Shown in pieces: positions 24,801 to 35,921 of a stretch of 64,000 nt of DNA (positions within the stretch are counted from its first letter, which is position 1; each line of letters begins with the position of its first letter). The translations under genes were made by a program, and so were the position numbers. The notes beneath the pieces are model-generated. The model worked only from the letters and a program-made list of their open reading frames with translations. It ran no database searches and had not been told where the DNA came from. The stretch is from Symsagittifera roscoffensis (Eukaryota; Xenacoelomorpha; Acoela; Convolutidae). Where the stretch lies: assembly GCF_963678635.1 (NCBI RefSeq), contig NC_087062.1, positions 32,831,651 through 32,895,650 on the forward strand, read 5' to 3'.

Positions 24801-27800
24801 TTAACTAGGTAGTTTAACTTAATTCTTGATTAACTAAAAGAAGCCAAAAAGGCCCATTTGTGCGGTAAAATTTTGGTTGAGGTTTATGCAAAACAAATTG
24901 CCCCAAATTAATACTGGTGAAGTTCTAACAACTTGTGTTTTTTTAATCTTTTGTCTCCTCCTGACTCAATTGGCAAAAAAACGCGTTCGAATTTACACAA
25001 TTTGTTCGTGTTTTCCGGATAACTGAAATTAGCTTTATATTCAGATATCAATGATTGAAGAAAGCAATTCAAAAACAAATTAAAAAACAAGCAAAAAAAT
25101 GATCAATAGGGCTTCAAAACGCAAGGAAATGCAAACTTGAATGAACAAGCTTTGAAAAAATAAAAAAACTTGCTCGCTACGGGATTCAAACCCCAGAGTT
25201 AGGGCCTAATGTCTAAGTGTCTGCATCACAGTAACGTACTGTTTTCAAATAATAGCCACTGAAAAAACGGATGAAACACATGCTATTAAATTGCCAATGC
25301 TTAAAGGCTATGCAGGTAAAGTGCAAATTTGTTCAGCACTCTTTTAGGCGAGTTAGGTTAGACTTGTAAAATAAAGCGAAATAAAACAAGAAGTATTTAC
25401 GAAAGCTTTCATGTTGTTGATTTTTCAGCAAAGGGCAATTGATTTAGGAGACGAAACTGTAAAAATGACGGGTAATAGTAAAAAAAAAAGAACACAGAGG
25501 TGAAGCTGCGCTTCGCAACACTTCCGATACAAAACCAGAAAGCCGCTAAACTGAAAAAAAAATGAAAATTTCGAAAAAAAACAGATCTATCAAAATATCA
25601 AAACGAATCAGGCTAGTTTTAAAACAAAAACATGCCAGGACAATAGCACGTGATATTTGCATCGGAAGAAAAATTTCCAAGCGGTAACAAAGCCGAAAAG
25701 ACTTTAGCAGAAACTCTTTAGGCCGAAAAAAACAAGCCTTATCACTTAAAGAAGTTAACAAGTCCCCCTACCCCTCAAAACACACACACGCACATACAAA
25801 ATTTTTCAGTTTGTCAAAAAATGCAATATGAGACCATTAAGCCGATATAAATTGTGCCCGACACGTGTCAAGCCGAAAGCAAAATGTGCGATTATTTCTT
25901 TAAAGATTTTGGCAATTTGTGTGTGAGATCCAGTGAGCATAAACATTATGTTTACCTTGAAACGACGCAAAAAGCAGAAGTCAATCAAAAGACCAGAAGC
26001 AACTACAATTTGAAAAAAGTACAGCAAAAAACAATAATACGATGTTGCAATTGAAGCGAAAAATAATAAGCTGACAATTTTTCAGCGAAATATTTCCCGT
26101 TTAAAAAAAACAACAGGTTCTGTCAGTTTCGAACCCAGGACTATTGCCGTACCAGGCGCACTCGTAATTTCCAGCCCAAGTGTGCCGGAGACGCAAAAAA
26201 ATTTGAATTCAATATGAACTGAATCGAAACTTACCAATTCTAATTATGATCATTCAAGGAACTTAAATATTTACGGAAAAAAAGTCTTGCACACGATTGC
26301 AATACCCCTGCTTATCGTAAGGGTAATAAGAAAATCACAGTAGATAAATTCGTAAGATTTTTTCATATTTTATGTGGAATCGGAATCATGGCTGAAAGGT
26401 CTTCAATATAATACTTCACTTGAACATTTACGAGCTTTTTTGAGGTAGTTTCAATCGGGCGGAAAAAACCCAACCTACTCGATCGTTCCTTCCAGCCACT
26501 TCGTGACGTGGTCGAAACAGTAATAGTATAAAACAGCAACGTGATCTTACCGGATCATACATGAATCCGTGTACTCCGGCATCTTTGAGAGCCAGCACTA
26601 GCATAGTTGCACTGCCGTACAGAGTATATCCCGCGGCAACAAAGTTGTCACCAGGTTGGAAAACATCAGCCTCCTTGAAGTCTTTGGAGGGATCGGGCTG
26701 CAAATTAATAAAAGAAGGTCACCATCTTTACACACAGAGGCGAAGCTTCACTTCGCAAACACTAGCGAGAACTAAGAAGCAGCTCTATAAAGGGCAATAA
26801 GAAAAATTGGATATAGGCCTCCAATTAGTAAATATTCGGATATGTCTATGATTCCAACCTGTGACCTAGAGATTAAGAGTCTCACACACTAACCACTCAG
26901 ACACGGGAACTTAATAGGCAGCAAAAACTAGCCACAAATAAAGCAGAGAACAGATTTTATGCAATTTCCAATGCTACAGAGAGTTTTCCAAATAAGTGAA
27001 CACTTTTAATAAACACATTTATATGCGAGTTAGGTTAGAAAAAAAAGGTTCGTTATAATACACCAAGCTGATCACTAGTGTACATAAGCGAACGGATGGT
27101 GATACTTTCAAGACCTATTATGCGCCCATAATACAAATCTTTAAATTTTGAAACGCAGTGAAAAAAGTATAATCTTGATTTGCTAGAAGGTAAAATCTGT
27201 CTGCCAAGAGTTCTTTGTATAAACCTGAAACTGGAAAATGCTTCTATTTTTAGTCGCCAAATAAGGAAAAACATTTTTTGCAGCAAAAGTGAGGAACAAA
27301 ACGCCTGATTTGTTTCATGATCAGGTTCCTTTTTCCGTACGTAGATGTTTATTCGAGCAACATGCATTCTAAGCCAACTTAATCAAATACTAGCAATCGA
27401 CTGACCTTTTTCAAAATTCCAAATATGGAGCCAATAGAGGCGAGACATTCAATGTTACTTGATCCGTCCAGCGGGTCAAAGCACACAATATATTTTCCCT
27501 GCTTCTCATTGGCGGGTGGAACTCTGATCACGTTCTTATTCTCCTCTGAAACCATTCCACAAACAGTGTACGAAGCACCCAGCATGTTAATCATAGTTTC
27601 ATTAGACAGTACGTCCAGCTTCTTCTGGTCATCTCCGGTAATGTTTGTGTCACCTGCCAGACCGTAAATCTGATGAATGCCCGCTCTGTTTACTGCACTC
27701 GAGATTGACTTAAAAGACGTTAGAAGGGAACTGAGGAGGATTGTGAACTCTCCTGTAGCTCCTGGAACCTCCCGTTGGCGCTCAATGATGAAGCGACTAA

Positions 27801-27822
27801 CAGTCATACAATTGGTATCCAT
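18539..27822 (-). CDS. FBP1: Fructose-1,6-bisphosphatase, four-exon gene
   Basis: Hydrolyses fructose-1,6-bisphosphate to fructose-6-phosphate, the committed cytosolic step of gluconeogenesis. Exons 27822-27406, 26697-26551, 23079-22942 and 18844-18539 join in phase 0 with GT-AG junctions to a 335-aa protein (animal enzymes are about 338). Visible family features: TGEFT at residues 23-27 (AMP site), KKLDVLSN with Asp70, VSEE (Glu93/94), [15 protein letters not shown] (metal ligands Asp116, Asp119), [14 protein letters not shown] and [13 protein letters not shown] (Glu279). One oddity: where the vertebrate enzyme has Arg140 of the AMP site (Y-R-K-K), this protein reads L-K-K at the exon 1/2 junction, so AMP inhibition may differ (inference). 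Introns are 708, 3471 and 4097 bp; intron 3 contains family C and family A repeats. Confidence 0.95.
19260..20420 (+). repeat. Dispersed repeat family C, copy in FBPase intron 3
   Basis: Landmarks: 'tagagcttcgcatcacttgcg' type motif near 19275, 'gcaatacgcttgcttatcg' near 20054, 'gttgagccgcaaa' near 20142 and a tRNA-SINE-like segment near 20295-20350. It is followed at once by a family A element. Confidence 0.5.
20429..22435 (+). repeat. Array repeat family A, copy 3 (FBPase intron 3)
   Basis: The most complete copy. It begins with ctagcggataccgcacctcc, has about ten degenerate units of roughly 160 bp, and carries the tail 'aatatacgatatagctt', 'gttaaacatgcaaaaataat' and 'gatggcgagatagtgaagca' ending in an AT-rich run. 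Parts are nearly identical to copy 2, for example the 'cttgggcattcttaaacgga' unit. Confidence 0.82.
22942..23079 (-). CDS. FBP1: FBPase exon 3 (residues 189-234)
   Basis: Acceptor gttag/ACT, donor GAG/gtatgt. Encodes [20 protein letters not shown] through YIDSKKFPE. 46 codons, phase 0. Found by continuity with the family sequence. Confidence 0.93.
23870..23935 (-). repeat. tRNA-like SINE head fragment
   Basis: On the minus strand a B-box-like ggatcgattcc lies in a context resembling a T arm. The A box is not clear. In FBPase intron 2, in the sense orientation of the gene. Confidence 0.35.
25170..25240 (-). repeat. tRNA-like SINE head fragment
   Basis: Minus-strand B-box-like ggtttgaatccc with a tRNA-like arrangement upstream. 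In FBPase intron 2. Confidence 0.4.
25490..26340 (+). repeat. Dispersed repeat family C, copy in FBPase intron 2
   Basis: Hairpin-type 'gaggtgaagctgcgcttcgc' near 25497, then repeated 'gccgaaa' words. A tRNA-like piece lies at 26115-26190 (minus-strand B box gggttcgaaac), and 'gcaatacccctgcttatcgt' is near 26298. Confidence 0.5.
26551..26697 (-). CDS. FBP1: FBPase exon 2 (residues 140-188)
   Basis: Acceptor ttgcag/CCC, donor CCG/gtaaga. Encodes PDPSKDF through VHGFMYDP, including [18 protein letters not shown]. Exactly 49 codons, phase 0. Confidence 0.94.
26835..26915 (-). repeat. tRNA-derived SINE head
   Basis: On the minus strand 'tgtctgagtggttagtgtgtg' resembles an A box and D arm, and 'caggttggaatc' a decayed B box. 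The same layout is seen at 58125-58205. In FBPase intron 1. Confidence 0.5.
27406..27822 (-). CDS. FBP1: FBPase exon 1 (residues 1-139)
   Basis: Starts at ATG 27822 ([11 protein letters not shown], aligning with the FDT...LTRF start region of other animal FBPases). An in-frame TAA lies seven codons upstream. An acceptor-like 'tttctag' ends 7 nt before the ATG, so a 5'UTR intron or a spliced leader is possible. The donor is aaaaag/gtcagt. Confidence 0.93.
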
Positions 27823-27829
27823 CGCTAGT

Positions 27830-28570
27830 CTAGAAACTTACGGTTGATATAGAATTTGAATTTACGAGACATGAGTATGATAGCTGGTTACCTGGTACAA
27901 ATAATTGTCAAAATTATTGCCATTAACATTAAAGTATTTAAAAAAATTTGCCGAAGGGACTGATGTCTATTTCAGGGACCCAACTATCATACTTGTATGC
28001 TTATCACAGACGGAGTAACAGATTATAATGCTTCACATCAACTGTACTTGGAAGCAGAAAGAATACGCTCTAAAGTACGCGGCGAATAAGATTATTAATC
28101 GTCCAATAAGAACTTTCATATAAGGCGTGTTATATAAACTCATTTGAATCTACCATCAGGAAATTGCTGTCAATCGACAAGCATAGAGTGACCTTATCAA
28201 ATACACGCCACTTCATAATTATCCTTAAGCCATCACTGGCACGTATATCAACTTCGAAACGAATAGAAAAGTGTACAGATTCAGCTGCGCCTTGAAGGTG
28301 TATTTTGATTATCTATGTTCGCGAAATTGGCCAGTTTGGCAAAATCTGATATTAATTAGAGCAAAATACACAGAGAATAGAGATACAGATGAAGAATAAT
28401 TAGAAACAAAAATACCATTCAGTTTTAGTTTTTTAACAACCTGAAAGCAAAATTTATCCAAAGAAAAGTTCCCACTTGATGAAATAAAAAAAACGCGATC
28501 AAAATTTGCAACGAAAGAAAATATCAAAAATTAGTGGCAATACAAAAACCAAATTATTCCAGAAAAAAAT
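27830..28570. other. Region upstream of FBPase, no gene seen
   Basis: Upstream of FBPase exon 1 on its strand, so the promoter or an upstream non-coding exon could be here. I see no TATA box at a convincing distance and no other gene. Confidence 0.4.
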
Positions 28571-28579
28571 CATACATAT

Positions 28580-29555
28580 TACACAGCGGCGAAGCTGAGC
28601 TTCGCACCACTTGCAATACAAAGTGAATGACCATGATTCCAAGCAATTAAAGAGACTAATCAAAAATTGTAAAATTCTTCACTAAAACTACCTGCACCAT
28701 TAGAAAATTTACAAGGAGCATAATGATTGCTACAAAGAAGCCTAACCTTCAAAAAAGTCATTTCTGCAGAACTAAGCCGACAAAAATAAGCAGACAACGA
28801 TAGTCTAAAAGCTCCGAAATTTTTCAGATTGTCAAAAATATCCCACTGGAATCAAACTACCACTCTTTGTCGTCTCAAGCATAGGTTTAATCACAGTGCC
28901 GAAGGTATTCAAAATCTTATGTAATTAAATATTCAAAAATATGAGTTAATAAATATTCAAAATCAAATTTGATAAATTTGCAAATTACAGAACAACTGTA
29001 AATTACAGTAAAAACTGTTTCAATCTCAATAAAAACACATTTTTTGAACGGGAAGCCAAAAAAAAACACAGCCACATAACATACCTGAAATCATGAAATT
29101 TTTTAATTAATCAAAAAATTAATTACTACCGAACAAATCTAGTTAGTTATACTTCGAATTCTACAGAAACTGATCATGACAGCAAGTGAACATGACTGCC
29201 TGTATTTATTATTGACTGTAAGAAAAAGTTATTACGAGAAAAAAGTCTAGCTCCCGATTTCAAGACACTTGCTCTCGCGTGCACAAGCAAGTACGATATG
29301 AATGAACATCTCAGCTTAAAAAACATTCAAAAGAAGCCAAGAACATGACTAACGACTCCCGATACAAAATACAATGACTATGATATCGTCGGCAAATCAA
29401 AAAAATTTTATAAAAAATTACAAAAATGGGACTCAATTACCTGCACTATAATAAAGTATACAAACAGCAATCGGAAATTAAAAAAAAGACATCTTTGTCG
29501 TCATAATCATGGGTTTTACCACTGCGCCAAAGGCGCAGAATAAAACTTAAATTTT
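28580..29555 (+). repeat. Dispersed repeat family C fragments
   Basis: Starts with 'cggcgaagctgagcttcgc' (self-complementary gcgaagc/gcttcgc) followed by 'accacttgcaatacaa', later 'agccgacaaaa'. It directly precedes a family A element, as at 20.4 kb. Confidence 0.45.
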
Positions 29556-29557
29556 AA

Positions 29558-31075
29558 CTTGTAACGTACCTCCGGTGCTTCGAACTTTTAACAACTCATA
29601 AAAAAACCGAAAATGTTGGACATAAAATCAGCATCCTTTGAGAGTACTCTGACAGCACCGACTTTCAGGGCTGATTTTGAAAAAACTTCTATTCAAGTTT
29701 TTTCACTTCAAAATTTTTAAAAACCATTAAGTTGTTTATATTTAAAATCTTTGAAAAACTTTCAAATCTTTGAAAAATTAAAAAACATCTCATCTCCGAA
29801 TCTAAAACTAATTGGGCAGTCGCATTTGGACGCAAGAATTGCAACTCCTGAGAGAGCTCTTACAGTACCCAACTACAGCGTTGAGAATTTCAAATTTTGA
29901 GGAACTTTAAATTAGGTTCTCTAAAAAAAAACTTTTTAGAAAAAACCAGAAAAAAACGTCATATCTCGAAAACAACCAAAAGATTTGAGCAGCCACAATC
30001 GGAGGCAAGATTCGCAATTCCTGAGAGTACTCTGACAGCCCCCAAATAAATTCAAGTTTTCTGAAATTTTTTTTTAATAACAAAAAACGTCATATCTGGA
30101 AAACTACTAAGACTTAAGCAGTCAAATTTGGAGACAAGATTCGCAACACCTGAGACCTTGAGAGTACTCTGACAGCCCCAAACTAAACGGTTGGGAGATT
30201 CAAATTTAGAAGAAACAAAATAAAATTTAAGTTTTCTGAAAACTTTTTGAAAAAAAAATCACATTAAACGTCAGATCTCAAAAACTACAAAAATTTTAAA
30301 AGTCATATTTGGAGACAAAATTTACAACTCCTGAGAGTACCCTGACAGAGCCTCATTTTAGAGGTGGGAATTTCAAATTTTGTGAAATTATTTATATCTA
30401 AGCTCTTTTAAAAGTCTTTTTAAAAAATCCTAAAAAACATCAAATCTCGAAAACTACAAGAATTTGAGCAGTCATATACAGAGGAAAGATTCGCAACTCC
30501 TGAAATTCCCCTCACAATTTCCAACTACAGGATTGAGGTCTTCAAAGTTTTTGAATTTTTTCTAAATCTTAAGTTTTTAGAAAATTTTGGAAAAACCATA
30601 TAAAAAGTCATATCTCGGAAACTATAAGGATTTGAGAAATAAGATTTGAAGACAAAATTCGCAACCTCTGAGAGTACCCTGACATCCCCCAACTACAGGG
30701 TTGCGGATTTCAAATTTTCAGAAACTTTAAAAAATTAAATTTTTCTAAAAATTTTTTAAAAACCTCGAAATTGCCGTATCTCGTAACCTAAAAGAATTTG
30801 TTTATTGATATATGGAGGCCGATATCGCAACATCCGGGTGAAATCAGACAGCATCTCACTATTGGGTTGATACTTTCAAACTTGGTGAAATAAACACTGG
30901 AAAATCGAACTAACAAGAAAATCGAAAAGAAAATCTTAACCATTGCAATATACGATATGGCTTAAACGTGAAAAAAAATTCTTTTGTTAAACACGCAAAA
31001 ATAATACGTTGAAAAAACTTAAACATGGCGAGATAGTGAAGCCCGCATTCAAATATATAATAGATTTATAATACG
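29558..31075 (+). repeat. Array repeat family A, copy 4
   Basis: Starts near 'cttgtaacgtacctccggtg'. It has about eight units with the 'cgtcatatctcgaaaac' and 'gagagtactctgacagc' blocks and a complete tail ending 'gcccgcattcaaatatataa' near 31050. Non-coding. Confidence 0.8.
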
Positions 31076-31474
31076 GCAAGTAAAACACTTCACGTTTTCG
31101 CGTGCGAAGTCTATGAATAAAGTTCTTTACGGAAAAAAAATCTTGAAATACCCTGGCTTATCGCAAGATCTAACAAATACGATACCAATAACAGAAGATG
31201 AGCTGAATAAAATTCGTCATTTATTTGGACCCATCTCAATTTTTCAAAAAAAAAAACTTTAATTTACCTCACTTCCACTTCGCCTAACATGTCTCAAATA
31301 ACTAAAACCTAGCGACAGGAGAAATAAACGGAAACAAACGTTTGAACGAAAATTAGTCGGCTAAACAAAATGAACTCGAAAATGATTTTGTCGAAACCTC
31401 TCACTTTTCCACACTCGAAGTTTAGACTTGGGCAGTCCTACGCGTTGATAGGATGCGGCAAGTTAAGCGAACGA
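31076..31474. other. Non-coding spacer
   Basis: No gene seen. A 'cctggcttatcgcaag' fragment of family C lies near 31150. Confidence 0.4.
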
Positions 31475-32480
31475 GCGCATGAAGCACATCCGGTGCTTCA
31501 AACATATTATTTAACAAAGAAATTGCTTTTTTAAGTTATATAGAAAAGCAAAATTATGCAAACAGAAATTGAAAAGTAGGCCTTGAAAACTAATAAGAAA
31601 ACGTCCTATCTAGGAAAGTAAAGGCGCTGAGCAGTTTTTTGAGACCACAAGTAAACCTCCTGAGAGTTTCCTTTTCATGTTTCCGTTTGCATACCACAAG
31701 TAAACCTCATTTTCATATTTCCGTTTTCCGAAAACTTTGTTAAATAAAAAAAGCCCGTTTATAGAGCTATACCCAATTATATAGTGGGAATTTTAAACTT
31801 TGAGAATCCTCAAATCTAAATTTTCTGAAGCTTTTTTAACGACTGTGACAACCCTGCCAGCAACCAACTACAGGGTAGCGAACTTCAAGTTTTGTGAAAA
31901 AATCTTTGTATCGAAATTTTCGGAAAAGATTTGAAAACTTCAGAAAAAATCTCGGATTATAAAAGAAATTGAGCATTCATATTTGGATGTAATATTTGAA
32001 ACGCCTGAGATTATCCTGAAAGGACCTCACTAAAGTTATATCTTGGAAAAAATCAGTTTAGCAGTCGCATTTGGAGGCGAGACTTGCAACCCCTGAGAGT
32101 ATCCGGACAACATCAAAATACAAGGGTGGAAATTTTAATATTCGTGAACTTTTCAAACTGAACTTTTCTAATAACTTGAAAAATCAAAAAAAATCGTTAT
32201 ATCTCCGAAGGTAAAATAAAACGAGCAGTTAAAATTGAAGGAAAAATGTTCAAATTCTGAGACTACCCTGGCAGCGCACCCAGCTATAAGGCAGTAAAAT
32301 CCCAATTTTGTGAAATTTTTAAATCTCAGCATTTTAAAACCCTCTTTTTATAAATCAGAAAATCTTCTCGGAAATTGAAAAGCATTTCAGCAGTTGCAAT
32401 TATAGCCAAAGTTTGCAACCCCTGAGAGTATCCTGACAATACTCAACTGCAGAGGTGGGAATTTAAAATTTTTTAAGGCA
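31475..32480 (+). repeat. Array repeat family A, diverged copy 5
   Basis: Begins 'gaagcacatccggtgcttca', the family start hairpin. It keeps the 'cctgagagtatcc.gaca' and 'tatctcgaaa.t' style blocks in more diverged units. No family tail was recognised; it merges into the next repeat. Confidence 0.55.
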
Positions 32481-32499
32481 AATTTTCGAAAATTTTTAA

Positions 32500-34190
32500 G
32501 ATCGTAGAAGGACCCAAAAAAACTTTTTTTTCCATTTTTTCTTCATTAAGATATATAGTATACAACTCATGGAGAGTTCACAGGCCTTATTTCATCATTA
32601 CCTGTCAAAGGTGTGATGAGAAAATCAAAAGTGAGCCGAAATGGCCATAGCCAAGAATTTCACCTTGGCTCAAATTTGAATTTCTCAAGTTCTAGAAATC
32701 GCATTATAGCGAATAAGGGCTTGCTGGAAAGCTCTTATCAATGAGTAGACGTGAGACGTGCATCAAAAACTCAGCGTTGAAAACAATCTTGGGTTAAATT
32801 CTAAACCTAAATTTCCTTTTCACTGCCAAAAAGTGACATTTATAGGGCTAGAAAGTAAAATTGTTAAAACATAAAACAGCTCACAAAATTTTTTTAATCT
32901 TAAAAATAAAATCACCATCGTGATCACCGCTCAAAATGGGGCCTTTTCAAGCTAAAAATTTGTCTGAGACTTCTGTAAAGTGCATTAGACACATTTGAGG
33001 TTTAATTTTTATAGGTTTGACGTTCAGATTAAATCCGTCAGTAAAGTTTATTCTCATAGAACGACATGTTCGAGAGTATCAGTATTCACTCCAAATTTGA
33101 AGATCATGAAATGACCCAAGTATTTTTCTAAACTTGACTAATTGAGGTTGTTTTATACGCTTCATGAAAAATTTAATAACATAATTTCAGCTTTATAAAC
33201 CCAATAGATGAAAAAATTAAAACTGAGTAAAAAAGCCCTAACCCCCTAAAAAAAATCGGCTCAACTTCGATTTACTCAGCTTTCAAAAAATGCATTATGA
33301 TGAACAAGGGGTCATTGGAAAGCCCTCTTCAGTGCACAAACATAGAACATTAAAAAATTCAAAGCTGTTATGTTTTATAGCTGACCAAAGGCTATCCCCC
33401 CCCCCCCCCCCAAAAAAAAAGTTAACTTTTCAAAAAATATATATTTTTTCAACTTCACCATTTTTAAGCCAGCAAATTATGTTTTCATGCAAAATTTTTA
33501 TCTGATACCCTTCTAAAGTTTAGTAGACATCGATAAGGACCCCTCTAAAAGGTTTTATGTCCAGATTCAATAGGTCAGTGAAGTTTCGCCTAATTGAACG
33601 CATGTTGGATTGTATCAGTTGTCATTACAAAACTGAAGATCGTAAAACGACCCAAAAAAAATTATTCCATTTTTTCTTCATTAAGATATAGTATACAACT
33701 CATGTAAAGTTCACAAGCATTAAACACTCTTGAGGAATAATTTTCATAGATTTGACGTTCAGATTAAATCCGTCAGTAAAGTTTATTCTCATTGAACGAC
33801 ATGTTCGAGAGTATCAGTGTTCACTCCAAAATTGAAGATCGTGAGTGACCCAAAGATTTTTTAAAGCTTTTTACTAATTGAGGTTATTTTTTAAACTTCA
33901 TGAAGAGTTCACTTACACAATTTCAGCTTTCTAAACCCAATAGATGAGAAAAGTAAAAGTGAGTAAAAAAGCCGTAACCTCGAAAAAAAAATCGGCTCAA
34001 CTTCGATTTACTCAAAAGTTTGCATTATGATGAACAAGGGGTCATTGGAAAGCCATCTTTAGTTCCTAAACATGGGATATAAATAAAGTTCATAGTGGCA
34101 ATGTTTTATAGCTGACCAAAGGCTATTTCCCCGCCATAATTCGACTTTTCAAAAAACAGTTTTTTTGAACTTCACCTTTTTTAGGCAAGC
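32500..34190 (+). repeat. Repeat family B, two units of ~735 bp
   Basis: Two passes of the same sequence: 'ttgacgttcagattaaatcc' at about 33010 and 33760, 'gaacaaggggtcattggaaa' at about 33302 and 34032, and 'ttcattaagatat' at about 32545 and 33680. The BEL/Pao element is inserted in this repeat; its continuation resumes at 43785. A polyC run lies near 33397-33411. Confidence 0.75.
34186..34190 (+). repeat. Left target-site duplication (caagc)
   Basis: Identical to 43780-43784. The flanking family B sequence reads through when the element is removed (compare the uninterrupted copy near 33465). Confidence 0.92.
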
Positions 34191-34254
34191 TGTTGCAAAG
34201 CAAATGTAGAGTATAGATGCATATAAAACAAGAGTATAAATACATATAAAACAA

Positions 34255-34326
34255 GCGCAGTTGGCCGAGCGGCCTAGAGACAAGTCTCTCACGCCGGTCA
34301 ACCGGGTTCGAGTCCCCCCATATGCA
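34255..34326 (+). promoter_or_regulatory. tRNA-like Pol III-type internal promoter in 5' LTR
   Basis: A-box match tggccgagcgg (34262-34272) and a perfect B box ggttcgagtcc (34305-34315), 43 bp start to start, as in tRNA genes. The segment resembles a class II (Leu/Ser type) tRNA. Three small perfect hairpins are visible: ggcc-gagc-ggcc, agagac-aa-gtctct and ccgg-tcaa-ccgg. The acceptor and T stems pair only in part, so I do not call it a functional tRNA gene. TATA-like atataaaa motifs precede it and T6 runs follow. Confidence 0.75.
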
Positions 34327-34372
34327 GACCTTAAAACATGTAGACCCGAGGGGCTATATCCCCATTTGACCG

Positions 34373-34388
34373 TTTTTTACTGTTTTTT
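34373..34388 (+). terminator. Candidate Pol III terminators (two T6 runs)
   Basis: tttttt at 34373-34378 and again at 34383-34388, 58-73 bases after the B box. They would end a transcript of about 120-140 nt. Both runs are kept in the 3' LTR. Confidence 0.5.
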
Positions 34389-34654
34389 GGTTCTAATTCG
34401 GTTCAGCCTTGATTAAGGCTGACCGCTAAAAATAGCAATTTGTCTCAAGGACATTACCGACCTGTTCTTATGGCTAGCTTGCGCCGATTTGTACCAAAAA
34501 CTAGCAGATGATAAAATATGTTGTATGATGTTCTGATCAATAAAAAAATGCCGAAATTTATCTATTGCCTGAGTTATTTACCGAGAAATATCTCTTATTA
34601 ATTCACGAATTTGGATTCAATTATTTTCGTTTGGAGATTAGAGCGGCCACATTG

Positions 34655-34672
34655 TGGCGCCCCACAAGGGAC
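34655..34672 (+). promoter_or_regulatory. BEL/Pao primer-binding site
   Basis: tggcgccccacaagggac lies 3 bases after the LTR. Its complement fits a tRNA 3' end with a GTGGGGC acceptor strand, a CCCTT T-stem strand and discriminator G. That resembles some tRNA-Arg species, but the tRNA identity is an inference. Confidence 0.75.
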
Positions 34673-35921
34673 GAGCGCATAACGGCGGCGGGATATTTGG
34701 ATCACGTGACAATCGGGGTAATTTTACCCAATCGTCAACCAGTTCCCCACGTACCCCTATTTCCACCTGGGGACTTCAACGCATCAAATTAGTGTCGGAG
34801 CTTGTCCAAATTTCCCTTTCAAACAGAAACCGGCGGCAAACTACAACATCACCACCAGCTTCTCAATGGTGATATTACAGTCGGCGAAAACAACTTAAGC
34901 GACCCTGCCGAAAGTAAAAAATTCTCACATCAGTCTTATTCGTCCCAATTTAAAGTCGACCATTTGAACCCAAGTTACCTCTCTTCTCAAAGACAGAACT
35001 GTGCTCAACAACAAAGTTTCTGCTGCGCGGGGATCGGTGAGTCCGGTATCCAGACTGTCGATTGTTAAGTCATCTGCAGACGTTTTGTGGAATTTAGAGA
35101 AGGGATCGCTGCACAATTTCTCTGCGACTGACCGAAGGTTTGACAACCCGAAACCGGTGACCGCCCAATCTCCAATTAAAACTGTAAGACTCGACTAGTT
35201 TAAAACGTTTAGATCGTACTATAAATTTATATACAATGTCATATATGCTAGAAATTTTCCCGCAAGCTAGCCCCCTGTAATTTTTCTCAATTCCCAAAAC
35301 TTTTGGACAGTTCCGTTGAACTGAAATATCTTACAGTCGGTACAAAGACAAACTGACTTGACATTTTTTCTCGATACCAAAAATATTTGGATATATGTGA
35401 ACGGAATATTAATCAGTGAAATCGGAACATAGACAAGAGGTACTGGACTAGTTTTTTGGATTTGTTTATGACTCGAACCTGCTGACCAAAATTTTCTGAA
35501 AAATTTTGTGAAAGTAAAAAATTGCCAAAAAATCCTCAAAATGTCTCCAGAATTCCGCGAAACTGTGCTGTGAGATGACACTAACCTCATGTTAAGTGGT
35601 CTGGTAGCGAAATATCAGGCAAATTAAGTTGAGTTTTTTCATTCTCAGGTTTCTTCCGCGTGTGTTGTTGGAACTTAACCAATTTGCTTGATCCCCCACC
35701 CACCATTGCTGAAACTGAAAGCCAGTTCGCTTTGAGTAAAACAAAGCCGTTTCAGCCCGTCCGATTATTGACTTCGTTGCGTGACAGTGAAGTTAAGTGG
35801 TCAGGTACGGTGATATTAAGTGAGTTAAGTTGAATTCTTTCATCCTCAGGTTTCCTACTTAATTTTCCAACCCCATTGGTACTTAAGCGTAACGAAGCCG
35901 TCGCATAGGTCCCCTAAGTGT
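34673..35921 (+). other. BEL/Pao 5' leader with duplicated segment
   Basis: About 1.25 kb without a long ORF. A segment starting gttaagtggtc and ending in 'ca.cctcaggttt.ct' type sequence occurs at about 35592-35655 and again 200 bp later at 35792-35855. Each copy ends in a splice-acceptor-like tract (ttctcag, tcctcag). A donor-like gtgagt is at 35037-35042. Confidence 0.55.

Larger units (their letters stand above)
34191..34651 (+). repeat. 5' LTR
   Basis: Starts tgttgcaaag, ends gcggccaca. It contains two direct repeats atataaaacaag (34221-34232, 34244-34255), a tRNA-like segment (34255-34326), two T6 runs, a cagcctt/aaggctg hairpin near 34405 and an AATAAA at 34539-34544. In the 3' LTR that last hexamer reads aataga. 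Confidence 0.95.

Noticed and set aside
34255-34326. A genuine tRNA-Leu/Ser gene
   Set aside because: The A and B boxes are excellent, but the acceptor, D and T stems pair only partly. I keep it as a tRNA-like promoter segment, not a tRNA gene.
34565-35297. Several overlapping 65-88 codon frames in the BEL/Pao leader
   Set aside because: They overlap the LTR, PBS and leader, have no motif and lie in conflicting frames.
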